Shown: positions 13,331 to 22,208 of the stretch, piece after piece
Position numbering within the stretch: position 1 is the stretch's first letter
Layout of the letters: each line of letters starts with the position of its first letter
Source of the DNA: Pseudomonas sp. efr-133-TYG-5
GTDB lineage: Bacteria > Pseudomonadota > Gammaproteobacteria > Pseudomonadales > Pseudomonadaceae
DNA length: 64,000 bases
Reading direction: 5' to 3'
Assembly (NCBI RefSeq): GCF_030209175.1
Contig: NZ_JARVSM010000001.1
Coordinates: 744,001 to 808,000 of the forward strand
Translations under genes and position numbers: made by a program
The notes under the pieces: model-generated
The model's database searches: none
Told to the model about the DNA's origin: nothing
The model's input: only the letters and a program-made list of their open reading frames with translations

Positions 13331-14404
13331 TCAGTGCATCAGCATCTGCAGGTTGAACGGATAACGGTACGTGGGCGGCCGCCCCTTCGCCGACAGCTTG
13401 CGAAACGGCACGCCGTAGTCCGGCGCCGCACCCATGGCCAGGAGCTGCCGGGCCTGCTCGCGGTCGATCAGCTGCAACGACGGGATCTGCCGGTCGCGGC
13501 CGCCGTACTGGTCAAGGTCGACGCCCTGCGCATGGTCATGCACTTCCACCAAGGCCCAGCCACCGAGGGTGAAATGGCCGCCGAGCAAGGCACTCAGGCG
13601 ACCGTCGAGCCTGGCCTGCAGCGCCGCCGGCGATGCGTTGACCGCGCTGAACAGCACGTCCTTGCCCGGCACCTTGCCGGCCTCGGCGAAGGCACGCATC
13701 GCGCCGAAGGCCATCTCGTCGTTGGCCGACCACACCAGCGACACCTTCGGATAGCGCCCCAGCAACTGCCGCGCCTGTTCATAGGCCCGCTCCTGGGTCC
13801 AGCCGCTGTAGACCAGCTGGCGCAACTGCACCTGCGGATGCTCGGCAAGTGCGCGCTGCATGCCTTTTTCGCGCAGCTGCGCCGACGGGGTGATTTTCAG
13901 CCCGGAGAACGCCAGCAGCTCGATGCGTTCGCCCGGCGCCACCGGCGGGTGCAGGCGAATCAACTCCTGCATCATCAGGTAGCCACCCTCCTCGTCATTG
14001 GGCACCAGGCTGCCGATCCGGTCGGCACGCTCGCCGACCAGGCTTTGCTGGTTGGGGGTCAGCGCGGCGTTGACGATAAACAGCTTCACCCCGCTCTGGC
14101 TGGCCATGCGCAGGATCTGCGGAGCCACATATTGCTCGTTGACGAACATCAGGTAGTCGGGACGATGCTCGCCCTGCAAGGCGACGCGGGCCTGGGCCAG
14201 GGTCAGTTCGGGCTGGCGCTCGGAATACTGAATCTGCAGATCAATGCCCAGGTCGCGGGCGGCGGCCTGCATGAATTGCGAGTAACTCACCCAGAACGCT
14301 TCCCGGGTCGAGCCGGGATTGAGGAACAGCACGGACTCCGCCCGTGCGCCGCTGCCGAAGGCAACGCTGCACAGCAGCAGGCTGAAATGAAAGATCTTGC
14401 GCAT
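13331..14404 (-). CDS. Orphan periplasmic sugar-binding-like protein (ABC substrate-binding, type I fold)
   Basis: The 357-residue product has a signal peptide (MRKIFHFSLLLCSVAFGSGARAES) followed by a periplasmic-binding-protein type I domain resembling ribose or LuxP-like sensors. The segments LVWSANDEMAFGAMRAFAEAG and GKVPGKDVLFSAVNASP are the typical C-lobe of this fold, where the ligand aspartate sits. No ABC ATPase, permease or histidine kinase is next to it, so it may serve a transporter or sensor encoded elsewhere. The gene converges on the DUF2970 gene. The ligand is unknown; sugar is the family default rather than a reading. Confidence 0.75.
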   Translation of the reverse strand: MRKIFHFSLLLCSVAFGSGARAESVLFLNPGSTREAFWVSYSQFMQAAARDLGIDLQIQYSERQPELTLAQARVALQGEHRPDYLMFVNEQYVAPQILRMASQSGVKLFIVNAALTPNQQSLVGERADRIGSLVPNDEEGGYLMMQELIRLHPPVAPGERIELLAFSGLKITPSAQLREKGMQRALAEHPQVQLRQLVYSGWTQERAYEQARQLLGRYPKVSLVWSANDEMAFGAMRAFAEAGKVPGKDVLFSAVNASPAALQARLDGRLSALLGGHFTLGGWALVEVHDHAQGVDLDQYGGRDRQIPSLQLIDREQARQLLAMGAAPDYGVPFRKLSAKGRPPTYRYPFNLQMLMH

Positions 14405-14521
14405 GAAGCATCCGGGCCCAGGGAAAAACGGCCGCGCATTATAGCCTTGAGAACGCCGGCCATTAGCGCCTGATCCCGCCTTTTGTCCGACAATCGTCGG
14501 TGGCGGGCCCGGAGAGGTCGT

Positions 14522-14635
14522 TTACTGGTGGCTGACCCAGAATACCGCTGTGCCAACGACCAGGATGATCAAAAACAGAATCGCCCAGGCATCAACGCTG
14601 CTATCGCTTTTCCTTGCTTTGGTTGGATTGCTCAT
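14522..14635 (-). CDS. 37-residue single-helix membrane protein
   Basis: This short reading frame begins MSNPTKARKSDSSVDAWAIL: a charged N-terminus followed by one hydrophobic helix (about residues 17-34) and the end WVSHQ. An AGAGG ribosome-binding site lies eight bases before the ATG at 14633-14635. It is 117 bases upstream of, and on the same strand as, the orphan binding-protein gene. Its function is unknown. The good ribosome-binding site and clean membrane helix argue that it is real, but it is too short to be certain. Confidence 0.6.
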   Translation of the reverse strand: MSNPTKARKSDSSVDAWAILFLIILVVGTAVFWVSHQ

Positions 14636-14928
14636 TGCATCGCCTCTTGTCGGTTTTATCGGTGATTGCAGAAAGACTCGACCACAGTTAAGACGATGAT
14701 TGTCCGCACGACAAATGTGGGTTAGTTGATAGCCGTTCTCGTTAGGCGATTTGGTTCTTTACATATACTCAAACATCACTTTTGCGCATAAACGCAAACG
14801 GGTATATTGCCCCGGCTCCGTTGGGAGTGCGCGGCCGTGCGCGCAGAATTGCAGAGGCATATTGGACTGCGGCAAAGCGAAAACGCGAGTGCCCCTCCGA
14901 GTGACCCAAGCCTGAGAACAGGACTTAT

Positions 14929-16587
14929 ATGTACGTATACGACGAGTACGATCAGCGGATCATCGAGGACCGCGTCAAGCAGTTCCGTGATCAGACCCGA
15001 CGCTATCTGGCAGGTGAGCTGAGCGAAGAAGAATTCCGCCCCCTGCGCCTGCAAAATGGCCTGTACATCCAGCGCTTCGCGCCGATGCTGCGGGTGGCAG
15101 TGCCTTACGGCCAGCTGACTTCGCGTCAGGTGCGCATGATGGCCAAGATTGCCCGCGACTATGACAAGGGCTACGCCCACATCAGTACCCGGCAGAACGT
15201 CCAGTTCAACTGGCCAGCCGTGGAAGACATCCCGGATATCCTCGCCGAACTGGCCACCGTGCAGATGCACGCGATCCAGACCAGCGGCAACTGCCTGCGC
15301 AACGTCACCACCGACCAGTTCGCCGGCGTCGCTGCGGATGAGCTGATCGACCCGCGCCCATGGTGCGAAATCGTCCGTCAATGGACCACGTTCCACCCGG
15401 AATTCGCTTACCTGCCACGCAAGTTCAAGATCGCCGTCAACGGTTCGACCGCTGACCGTGCGGCCATCGAAGTCCACGACATCGGCCTGGAGCCAGTGCG
15501 CAACGAAGCCGGCGAGCTGGGCTTCCGCGTGCTGGTGGGTGGCGGTCTGGGCCGTACCCCGGTGGTCGGCGCCTTCATCAACGAGTTCCTGCCATGGCAG
15601 GACCTGCTGAGCTACCTCGATGCGATCCTGCGGGTCTACAACCGCTATGGCCGTCGTGACAACAAGTACAAGGCGCGGATCAAGATCCTCGTCAAGGCAC
15701 TGACGCCGGAAGTCTTTGCACAGAAAGTCGATGCGGAAATGGAACACCTGCGCGGCGGCCAGACCACGCTGACCGAAGCCGAACTGCACCGCGTCGCCAA
15801 GCACTTCGTCGACCCGGACTACAAGGCCCTGGACAACCAGGACGCCGCGCTGGCCGAACTCGACAAGGAACACCCGGGTTTCGCCCGCTGGCGCACCCGC
15901 AACACCCTGGCGCACAAGAAGCCGGGCTATGTCGCCGTGACCCTGTCGCTGAAGCCGACCGGCGTTGCCCCGGGCGACATCACCGACAAGCAGCTCGACG
16001 CCGTCGCCGACCTGGCCGAGCGCTACAGTTTCGGACAACTGCGCACGTCCCACGAGCAGAACATCATTCTCGCCGACGTCGAGCAGAGCCAGCTGTTCAC
16101 CCTGTGGGGCGAGCTGCGCGAGCAAGGTTTCGCCACCCCGAACATCGGCCTGCTGACCGACATCATCTGCTGCCCGGGCGGTGATTTCTGCTCCCTGGCC
16201 AACGCCAAGTCGATCCCGATCGCCGAATCGATCCAGCGCCGTTTCGACGACCTCGATTACCTGTTCGACATCGGTGAGCTGGACCTGAACATCTCCGGTT
16301 GCATGAACGCCTGTGGTCACCACCACGTCGGTCACATCGGCATTCTCGGGGTGGACAAGAAAGGTGAAGAGTTCTACCAGGTGTCCCTCGGCGGCAGCGC
16401 CAGCCGTGACGCGAGCCTGGGCAAGATCCTCGGCCCGTCCTTCGCCCAGGAAGACATGCCGGATGTGATCTCCAAGCTGATCGACGTGTACGTTGAACAA
16501 CGCACCGAAGACGAGCGTTTCATCGACACCTACCAGCGTATTGGCATCGACCTCTTCAAGGAACGCGTCTATGCAGCGAATCATTAA
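14929..16587 (+). CDS. cysI: Assimilatory sulfite/nitrite reductase hemoprotein subunit
   Basis: This enzyme performs the six-electron reduction of sulfite to sulfide for cysteine synthesis, using a coupled siroheme and [4Fe-4S] cluster. The 552-residue protein has the duplicated ferredoxin-like and siroheme-binding halves of the family. The cluster cysteines are in CPGGDFC (415 and 421) and CMNAC (458 and 462), the hallmark arrangement. The ATG at 14929 has an AGGA ribosome-binding site six bases upstream. The 293-base leader contains a perfect inverted repeat (TTTGCG, six bases, CGCAAA at 14781-14798) that could be an operator. Translation is coupled to the next gene by a 17-base overlap. 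Pseudomonas enzymes of this type are usually annotated cysI. Confidence 0.95.
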   Translation: MYVYDEYDQRIIEDRVKQFRDQTRRYLAGELSEEEFRPLRLQNGLYIQRFAPMLRVAVPYGQLTSRQVRMMAKIARDYDKGYAHISTRQNVQFNWPAVEDIPDILAELATVQMHAIQTSGNCLRNVTTDQFAGVAADELIDPRPWCEIVRQWTTFHPEFAYLPRKFKIAVNGSTADRAAIEVHDIGLEPVRNEAGELGFRVLVGGGLGRTPVVGAFINEFLPWQDLLSYLDAILRVYNRYGRRDNKYKARIKILVKALTPEVFAQKVDAEMEHLRGGQTTLTEAELHRVAKHFVDPDYKALDNQDAALAELDKEHPGFARWRTRNTLAHKKPGYVAVTLSLKPTGVAPGDITDKQLDAVADLAERYSFGQLRTSHEQNIILADVEQSQLFTLWGELREQGFATPNIGLLTDIICCPGGDFCSLANAKSIPIAESIQRRFDDLDYLFDIGELDLNISGCMNACGHHHVGHIGILGVDKKGEEFYQVSLGGSASRDASLGKILGPSFAQEDMPDVISKLIDVYVEQRTEDERFIDTYQRIGIDLFKERVYAANH

Positions 16588-17065
16588 GAACAACGAAGTC
16601 GTCGACGAAACCTGGCACCTGCTGCCCAAGGACGCGACCCTCGACGGCATTTCCAACTGCGACGACCTGATCGTGCCGCTGGCCCTGTGGCGTGAGCACG
16701 CCCACGCCCTCAAGGCCCGTGACGGCGGCCTGGGTGTGTGGCTGGACGCCGATGAAGAAGCCGAGGAAATCGGTGACGACGTCGCGCAGTTCCAGGTGAT
16801 CGCCCTGAATTTCCCGGCGTTCACCGACGGCCGCAACTACTCCAACGCGCGTCTGCTGCGCGACCGCTACGGCTTCAAAGGCGAACTGCGGGCCATTGGC
16901 GATGTGCTGCGCGACCAGTTGTTCTACATGCGCCGCTGCGGTTTCGATGCGTTCGCCCTGCGCGCCGACAAAGACCCGTACGACGCCCTGGAAAGCCTCC
17001 AGGACTTCTCGGTGACCTATCAGGCCGCCACTGACGAACCGCTGCCGCTGTTCCGTCGCCGTTGA
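16571..17065 (+). CDS. DUF934 protein, sulfite reductase partner
   Basis: The 164-residue product beginning MQRIIKNNEVVDETWHLLPK is a DUF934 protein, a family that almost always sits directly after proteobacterial assimilatory sulfite reductase and is thought to help that pathway, though its biochemical role is unproven. The start is the ATG at 16571 inside the end of cysI; an in-frame ATG further upstream at 16493 would give an N-terminus that is merely the shifted cysI coding sequence. The conserved segment YSNARLLRDRYGFKGELRA is the best-recognised part. A strong hairpin at 17073-17100 follows eight bases after the stop. Confidence 0.9.
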   Translation: MQRIIKNNEVVDETWHLLPKDATLDGISNCDDLIVPLALWREHAHALKARDGGLGVWLDADEEAEEIGDDVAQFQVIALNFPAFTDGRNYSNARLLRDRYGFKGELRAIGDVLRDQLFYMRRCGFDAFALRADKDPYDALESLQDFSVTYQAATDEPLPLFRRR

Positions 17066-17072
17066 TCGCGCA

Positions 17073-17100
17073 CCTCGAGCCCGGACACCCGGGCTCGAGG
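17073..17100. terminator. Bidirectional hairpin terminator between DUF934 and the LRR gene
   Basis: A perfect 12-base-pair stem (CCTCGAGCCCGG with CCGGGCTCGAGG) closes a four-base loop. It lies between two convergent genes, eight bases after the DUF934 stop. A T-tract is not obvious on the plus strand, so termination strength is inferred from the stem. Confidence 0.7.
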
Positions 17101-17130
17101 CGCTTCATCCTCCCTGCCCTTTTCTGTTCC

Positions 17131-20100
17131 TCAACCCTGGGGTCGACTGCCTGACGCTTTGCTGGCGGGAACGGCCAGACCGGGATGGCGAGCCAGTGCC
17201 TGCGCCGTGAGTGCCTGGCGCAGCCTGAGGTTTTCATTCCGGAAATTTTCGTAGATGGCATTCATCCGCCGGGTCGCCTCGGCGCGTGGCAGGCCACTCT
17301 GTGCATCCACCCGCGCGAGCGCGTCGGCCGTAGTTTCAATGACGCCGACGAACTGCTGCTGATAAGTGGTGTGCAAATACTCCGTCCAGAACCCCTGTTG
17401 ATTGATCCATGCCAGCAACGCCGGGGTGTTTTCCGCCTTCGCCACTTCACCGTAGGCCTTTTCCAGTTGTTCCTCGCTGACCTCAACGTCCAGCTGCACG
17501 GTGATGGCCCGCGGTTGCGCCGGCAGATCGAGGCGTTGCGCCAACCTGACCCGGTAAATCAGGCTCAATTCCAGTGCCTGCTGGCGGTTGATCGAACCGC
17601 TCAGGGCGCGACTGCCGATCTCAATCGAGGCCTGACGTTCGACCTCCTGCAGGCGGAACAGGCCGCGCAGCAAGCGCACCAGTTCGCCCTCCAGGGACTG
17701 CGCGCCGGTGCGCGCCGCCACCACGGCGCGATAGCTCAGCACGCGCACCTCAAGATCACTGAAGACCCGGGTGCTGTCGCTGGCACTGACCCGCCCGAGG
17801 CGCGCGATGCGAAACAGCGAATTGCGCAGGTCGTCATCCTCCGCTGCGGCCTGCAGCACGTGCCATACGCGCGTCGCGAGCAGCGAATGCTGACGGGTGT
17901 AATCAGCGGTGTTGCGCAGTTGCTCGAGCACCAGGAAGAAATCCCTGGACGTTGGATACGCCGCCAGCGCCGACCAGGTCAGTTGCATGCGCTCGACATC
18001 GGCACTCGACAGACCGGCTACCCACTGCGCGCCTTGCGTGTCGGAGCGCGGCAGCAATGAAGGCGGATCGATGTAATCGGCAGTGATCACGCCGAGGCTG
18101 ATGCCGCTGGATTGCTGATACGCGCTGATCGCCTGCAGACTCGCGACCGAGAGCGGATTGCCATCGACATTGGTGCCACGGTTCAGCTCGGGGCGGGCCT
18201 TGAACAGCGAGGCCGGCAGGGTCGCGATCCGGTTGTCGCGCAGGTCCAGCGTCTGCAGTTCGGCCAGCGCATCCACCCCGACCGGCCACTGGCTGATCCC
18301 GGTGCCGCGCAGGGCGAGATGACGCAGGCGACGCAGCCCCGTGACGTTCGGCACACGGCCAAGAGCGGGGTTGAAGCTCAGGTTCAGCGATTGCAGATGC
18401 TCCTTCGCACCCAGCTGGGTTGCGGCGTCGGCGGTCAGCAGAATCCGGTTGTTGCTCAGGTCCAGTTGCGTCAACCGTGGCATCGCGGCAATGGCCTGGG
18501 GTACGCGGGTCAGGCCGTTGCCGGTCAGGCTCAAGGCATGCAGGTTGATGAAGTTATGCAGAAACGCATTCAGCCCGGCACTGGCCCCGACGTTGTTCAT
18601 CTCCAGCGCACCGATGTGACGAAAATCGCCGACCAGCACCGGCAACTCACCCAACGGCTGCGCATCCAGTGTCAGCCCGTAGAGCATCTGCGACGCCTGC
18701 CAGGCTGCGTCTGACTCGCGGCGCCAGGCCCGGAGAATAGCCTGCGCAGCGCGTGCCTTGCTGTGCCTGGGGACTGTGCGTCGCGGCCCCTCGTCGAGCT
18801 GATAATGGGTTTCGCGATGCACCCATTGCTCCAGCGTATTGCGCAGCGTCAGGTACTGTTGGCGCAGGCTCTCCAGAGTGCGGATCGCCAGCACCTCGTC
18901 ACGCTCCAGAGTCATCAGGAAGTGCTTGATTTGCGTCAGCGAGTGCGAGGGAAACAGCTCGCGGGCGCGTCGGATAAGCACCGGCGACCATGCTGGCCGC
19001 GCATCCGGCGGTGGCTCGGTCAGCCACACGGAGCGCTCGACCAGACGATCGGCCAGGCCCATGGGCGAGCGATAGCCTTCGCGCAGCGTGTTGTCCTCAA
19101 GCAGACGGGCGAACGCGGCGCGCCGCTGCAAGGCCAGCGAGGTGATTTTCTGGCGCAGACCGACCCCGCCATCATTGGTCTCGACCCCCAGCGCTTTTCG
19201 CGCGTGCACGGGCAGGCTTTCCCACAGCGTCTGAAAAAACAGCGCACGGGTGCGTGCGGGATGGCTGGCCAAGGCCTTGTCATTGCCATCGAACGCTTCA
19301 TAACGGTCGCGGAACGCTTCGATGTAAATCCGCTGCGGCGCATTCGCCGTGCCGATCTTCGCCCGTTCCTCGGACGGCACCGCCCACTCGACGATTTCGA
19401 TCGACACATCGTCGGGCCAACCCGGCAGATTGGCCAGCGCATCGAGCACCACCAGATCGCTGCCCAGGCCATTGGCCGCATCCAGATACAAGCCGTCATA
19501 GGCGCGGTTCAGGCGTACGACCTGGGCATAACGGCGAGCCTCCTCCGCCAGGCGCAGCGGCAGTTTGTCAGACTCCAGCTCCTGCCATTCCCCGGCGTCG
19601 GCATTGAGTGCCAGTTCATCGGCGACGCTTGCCGGCAATCCGGCAAACGCCTTGCGCACCGGTTCGGCATTGGGCTCGGCCAACCGATCGGTGCGCCGAT
19701 CGAGACGGTTGAACAGCTCCAGGCGCGACCGCCCGGCGCTGTCAGCAATCAATTCGGTGAGCCGCGCAACCTGACTGGCCTGGTCGCTGAGCCCTTCGCC
19801 GAGCAATCGCGAACGTTGCTGCGTGTCCAGGGCGGTCACCAGCGCTGCATGAAATTCGCCCTTGTCGACCAGCGCCTGGGGCAGTTTCAGCGTCTGCGTG
19901 GCGCTCGTTCGGCCATAGCGCTGCAGCTCGCTGCCGAGAATATCGACAACACTCACGGCCAGCTCTTTTGGCCATTTTGCGTCGGCCACCAGGAGAGACA
20001 ATTGCAGATCGGCATCGGCCGTGTAGGCGGTCAAAGGATCGCGTATCTGCTGGATGAACTGATTCACGGCGGTATCGGCGCGAAAGCGCCTGACGGTATC

Positions 20101-22011
20101 GGCGAGGATCGCCATCGGCCTGCGTGGCTCGACGAACAGCTGGCGCAAGGGCTGCTCGTCGACGCCGATGGCGGCAAGAATCTGCAGGGCCTGGGCATCG
20201 GGCACCTCCTCCTGACGGTAGCCGAGGCGACGGAACAGTGTCAGCAGGTTCCAGTCCTCGGCCAGCTCCGAATCGTGCCGCCAGGCCCCGACACCGTTGG
20301 TTTCGAGCACCGGTGAATAACGTCCGGACAGCCGCGGGTGCTGCACCTCCCAGGCGTCGCTATCCTGCCGGGGATGCACGGCGTAATGGTCCTTGCCGAT
20401 GCGCAGGTAACGGGCATTGTGTTGCCAGACCAGGCCGCGCTCGTCCACCCGGATGTTGCGGGGCAGCCGGTGCCGCAGGCGGTAGGCGCTCAGGTCGGCG
20501 TTCCACAGACGCAGCACCCCCGGGGCAATCGGCACGGTGCGCAGGCGCAGGACAAACTCCGACGCCCTCACCGCGCGGTAAGCGGCGCCCACCACTTTGC
20601 CGCCCGCCGCCAACGTGGCCATCACGATCAGGTTTTCAAGAGTATCGAACAGGTAGTCCGTGGCCTGTTCCTGCTCGCCCGCGGCCCAGCTGGACAGCCC
20701 CTCATAGATGGTTTTCAGCATCTGGTAACCGGCCACGGCGAGGAGGATTTCGCCAATCACCGGGACGAACGAGGCCACGAACAACATGGTGTTCAGCCCT
20801 ATTACCTTGTACGTCTCCAGCCTCGCCAGACGAGTCTTCTCGTCCTCGTCGTCGGTCGGTACCACCAGCAATCGCGCATCGGCCCGCACCTGTTCGGCGT
20901 GCTGCTGAAACATCGCCAGGAACATATCGTGCTTCTGCGCCTCCCGCAGATCGACACCGGTGATCGCCGCGTAGGCCTTGTCCGCGGGCAGGCTGGGATG
21001 TCTCAGGGACAACAGGCGTTCAGACAGCGCCGTGACAAAGCCGCTGCGATCCTGCAACCGGATGAAGCGCTTGAAGAACCTGAGGTACTCAGCGTCGCGC
21101 AGGCGTTTACTCAGCTCGACTTCGAAGTGGGTGAACGAGGCGTACTCTTTCAACGGATGCAGCGGATCGCCCGGCAGGTAGACCACACAGCGGTAATCTT
21201 CATCCTTGCGTTCGCTGACCGGGCCGATGAACATCGGGCCATGCAGCTGCGTGTCGAGCATTTCCAGACGCTGCAGACCCAGGGTATTGCTGCCCAGGGT
21301 GATTGTCGGTTGCCGCTCCCTGACGGCTTCGAGCATTGCATAGACATCGGCACTGATGTGCTTCTGCAGGTAAGCCACGTGGCGTTCGACTTCAAAACGG
21401 TCGCGGGCATAGGCCAAGGATTTTTCCTGCAGGCTACCCGTCTGGCTTGCGGTGCCGAACAGCGCAGTGACATGGCCCTGGTAGCTTTTGCCGAGATCGA
21501 GCGTGCGGCACAGCTGGGCAAACTCATGGGGCTGGATCGACAGGATGTCGTTGGCCCGGCCGGTGATCTGTTCGGGGATGTAGATCAAGGAACTGTCGTG
21601 GTAATTCTGCGCCTTGGTTTCGCTGGCTTCGAAGTTCTCGCAGGCGGCGGTCAGCAGGTCGCGATTGATCGGCAGCACCAGCTTCTTGCGCAACCCGAGC
21701 AGGCTGGAAGTGGAGCGCACATGCTGGAAAACCACGCCTTCGACCTGCAAGGGCTTGCCCAGTTTGTCGGACATTGCCTTGGCCAGTAGCGGCGAGCAGT
21801 AATTTTCCGGGGACTTGAAGGCGCGCATTTCCTCACGCGCGGCACTGCGTGACCGATAGCTGGCCTTGAGGCTTTTATACAGCGCGGTACGGACATTCTC
21901 GGGCGCTTCGAGCAGCCAGGCCGGAATCTGCCTCTTCAACAGATCGAAGAAGACACCCTGCTCGGCAGGTGTCATCGCCGGCACCTTGGTACTGCTTGAT
22001 TTGACTTCCAT
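17131..22011 (-). CDS. Giant dermonecrotic-toxin-like LRR protein with a cysteine-less NEL-like domain
   Basis: This 1626-residue paralogue of the protein at 7695-12941 has a long DUF6543/toxin-like N-terminal region, a hydrophobic hairpin-like stretch at about 399-477, an LRR block at about 1130-1277, and a C-terminal domain (about 1317-1626) that follows the pattern of NEL E3 ubiquitin ligases of the SspH/IpaH kind. In NEL ligases a Cys-x-Asp motif after a DLR-like helix forms the ubiquitin thioester. Here the matching loop reads VSASDS (near 1408-1413), and I find no cysteine in the last 300 or so residues. The start is taken as the ATG at 22009-22011 (MEVKSSSTKV), which has an AAGGTGG ribosome-binding site; an upstream in-frame ATG at 22041 has none. 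A bacterial effector or toxin role is inferred. Confidence 0.8.
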   Translation of the reverse strand: MEVKSSSTKVPAMTPAEQGVFFDLLKRQIPAWLLEAPENVRTALYKSLKASYRSRSAAREEMRAFKSPENYCSPLLAKAMSDKLGKPLQVEGVVFQHVRSTSSLLGLRKKLVLPINRDLLTAACENFEASETKAQNYHDSSLIYIPEQITGRANDILSIQPHEFAQLCRTLDLGKSYQGHVTALFGTASQTGSLQEKSLAYARDRFEVERHVAYLQKHISADVYAMLEAVRERQPTITLGSNTLGLQRLEMLDTQLHGPMFIGPVSERKDEDYRCVVYLPGDPLHPLKEYASFTHFEVELSKRLRDAEYLRFFKRFIRLQDRSGFVTALSERLLSLRHPSLPADKAYAAITGVDLREAQKHDMFLAMFQQHAEQVRADARLLVVPTDDEDEKTRLARLETYKVIGLNTMLFVASFVPVIGEILLAVAGYQMLKTIYEGLSSWAAGEQEQATDYLFDTLENLIVMATLAAGGKVVGAAYRAVRASEFVLRLRTVPIAPGVLRLWNADLSAYRLRHRLPRNIRVDERGLVWQHNARYLRIGKDHYAVHPRQDSDAWEVQHPRLSGRYSPVLETNGVGAWRHDSELAEDWNLLTLFRRLGYRQEEVPDAQALQILAAIGVDEQPLRQLFVEPRRPMAILADTVRRFRADTAVNQFIQQIRDPLTAYTADADLQLSLLVADAKWPKELAVSVVDILGSELQRYGRTSATQTLKLPQALVDKGEFHAALVTALDTQQRSRLLGEGLSDQASQVARLTELIADSAGRSRLELFNRLDRRTDRLAEPNAEPVRKAFAGLPASVADELALNADAGEWQELESDKLPLRLAEEARRYAQVVRLNRAYDGLYLDAANGLGSDLVVLDALANLPGWPDDVSIEIVEWAVPSEERAKIGTANAPQRIYIEAFRDRYEAFDGNDKALASHPARTRALFFQTLWESLPVHARKALGVETNDGGVGLRQKITSLALQRRAAFARLLEDNTLREGYRSPMGLADRLVERSVWLTEPPPDARPAWSPVLIRRARELFPSHSLTQIKHFLMTLERDEVLAIRTLESLRQQYLTLRNTLEQWVHRETHYQLDEGPRRTVPRHSKARAAQAILRAWRRESDAAWQASQMLYGLTLDAQPLGELPVLVGDFRHIGALEMNNVGASAGLNAFLHNFINLHALSLTGNGLTRVPQAIAAMPRLTQLDLSNNRILLTADAATQLGAKEHLQSLNLSFNPALGRVPNVTGLRRLRHLALRGTGISQWPVGVDALAELQTLDLRDNRIATLPASLFKARPELNRGTNVDGNPLSVASLQAISAYQQSSGISLGVITADYIDPPSLLPRSDTQGAQWVAGLSSADVERMQLTWSALAAYPTSRDFFLVLEQLRNTADYTRQHSLLATRVWHVLQAAAEDDDLRNSLFRIARLGRVSASDSTRVFSDLEVRVLSYRAVVAARTGAQSLEGELVRLLRGLFRLQEVERQASIEIGSRALSGSINRQQALELSLIYRVRLAQRLDLPAQPRAITVQLDVEVSEEQLEKAYGEVAKAENTPALLAWINQQGFWTEYLHTTYQQQFVGVIETTADALARVDAQSGLPRAEATRRMNAIYENFRNENLRLRQALTAQALARHPGLAVPASKASGSRPQG

Positions 22012-22163
22012 GTAAAACCACCTTGAAGCAGTTGGGAACAACCAGCTTAAGGGTGGGATTTACCTGGAAAAAGCGCGAATAGCTGATGAATGAACGGCTG
22101 CAAGCAACAACAATTCGAGGCGCAAAAACAACTATGTAGCGCACATTGCGCCAGGGCAAATGC

Positions 22164-22202
22164 CAGGGGGCTGGTCCGTGATTGCCACGGGCCAGCCCCC
22201 TG
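22164..22202 (-). terminator. Hairpin terminator after sohB
   Basis: A 17-base-pair stem with one G-T pair (arms at 22164-22180 and 22186-22202) and a five-base loop lies just beyond the sohB stop codon and before the LRR gene on the same strand. Its GC-rich stem suits a rho-independent terminator. Confidence 0.7.
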
Positions 22203-22208
22203 TTGCGC

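Noticed and set aside
16493..17065. A longer start for the DUF934 gene at 16493.
   Set aside because: The added 26 residues are a frame-shifted reading of the cysI end; the family begins at MQRIIKNNE.
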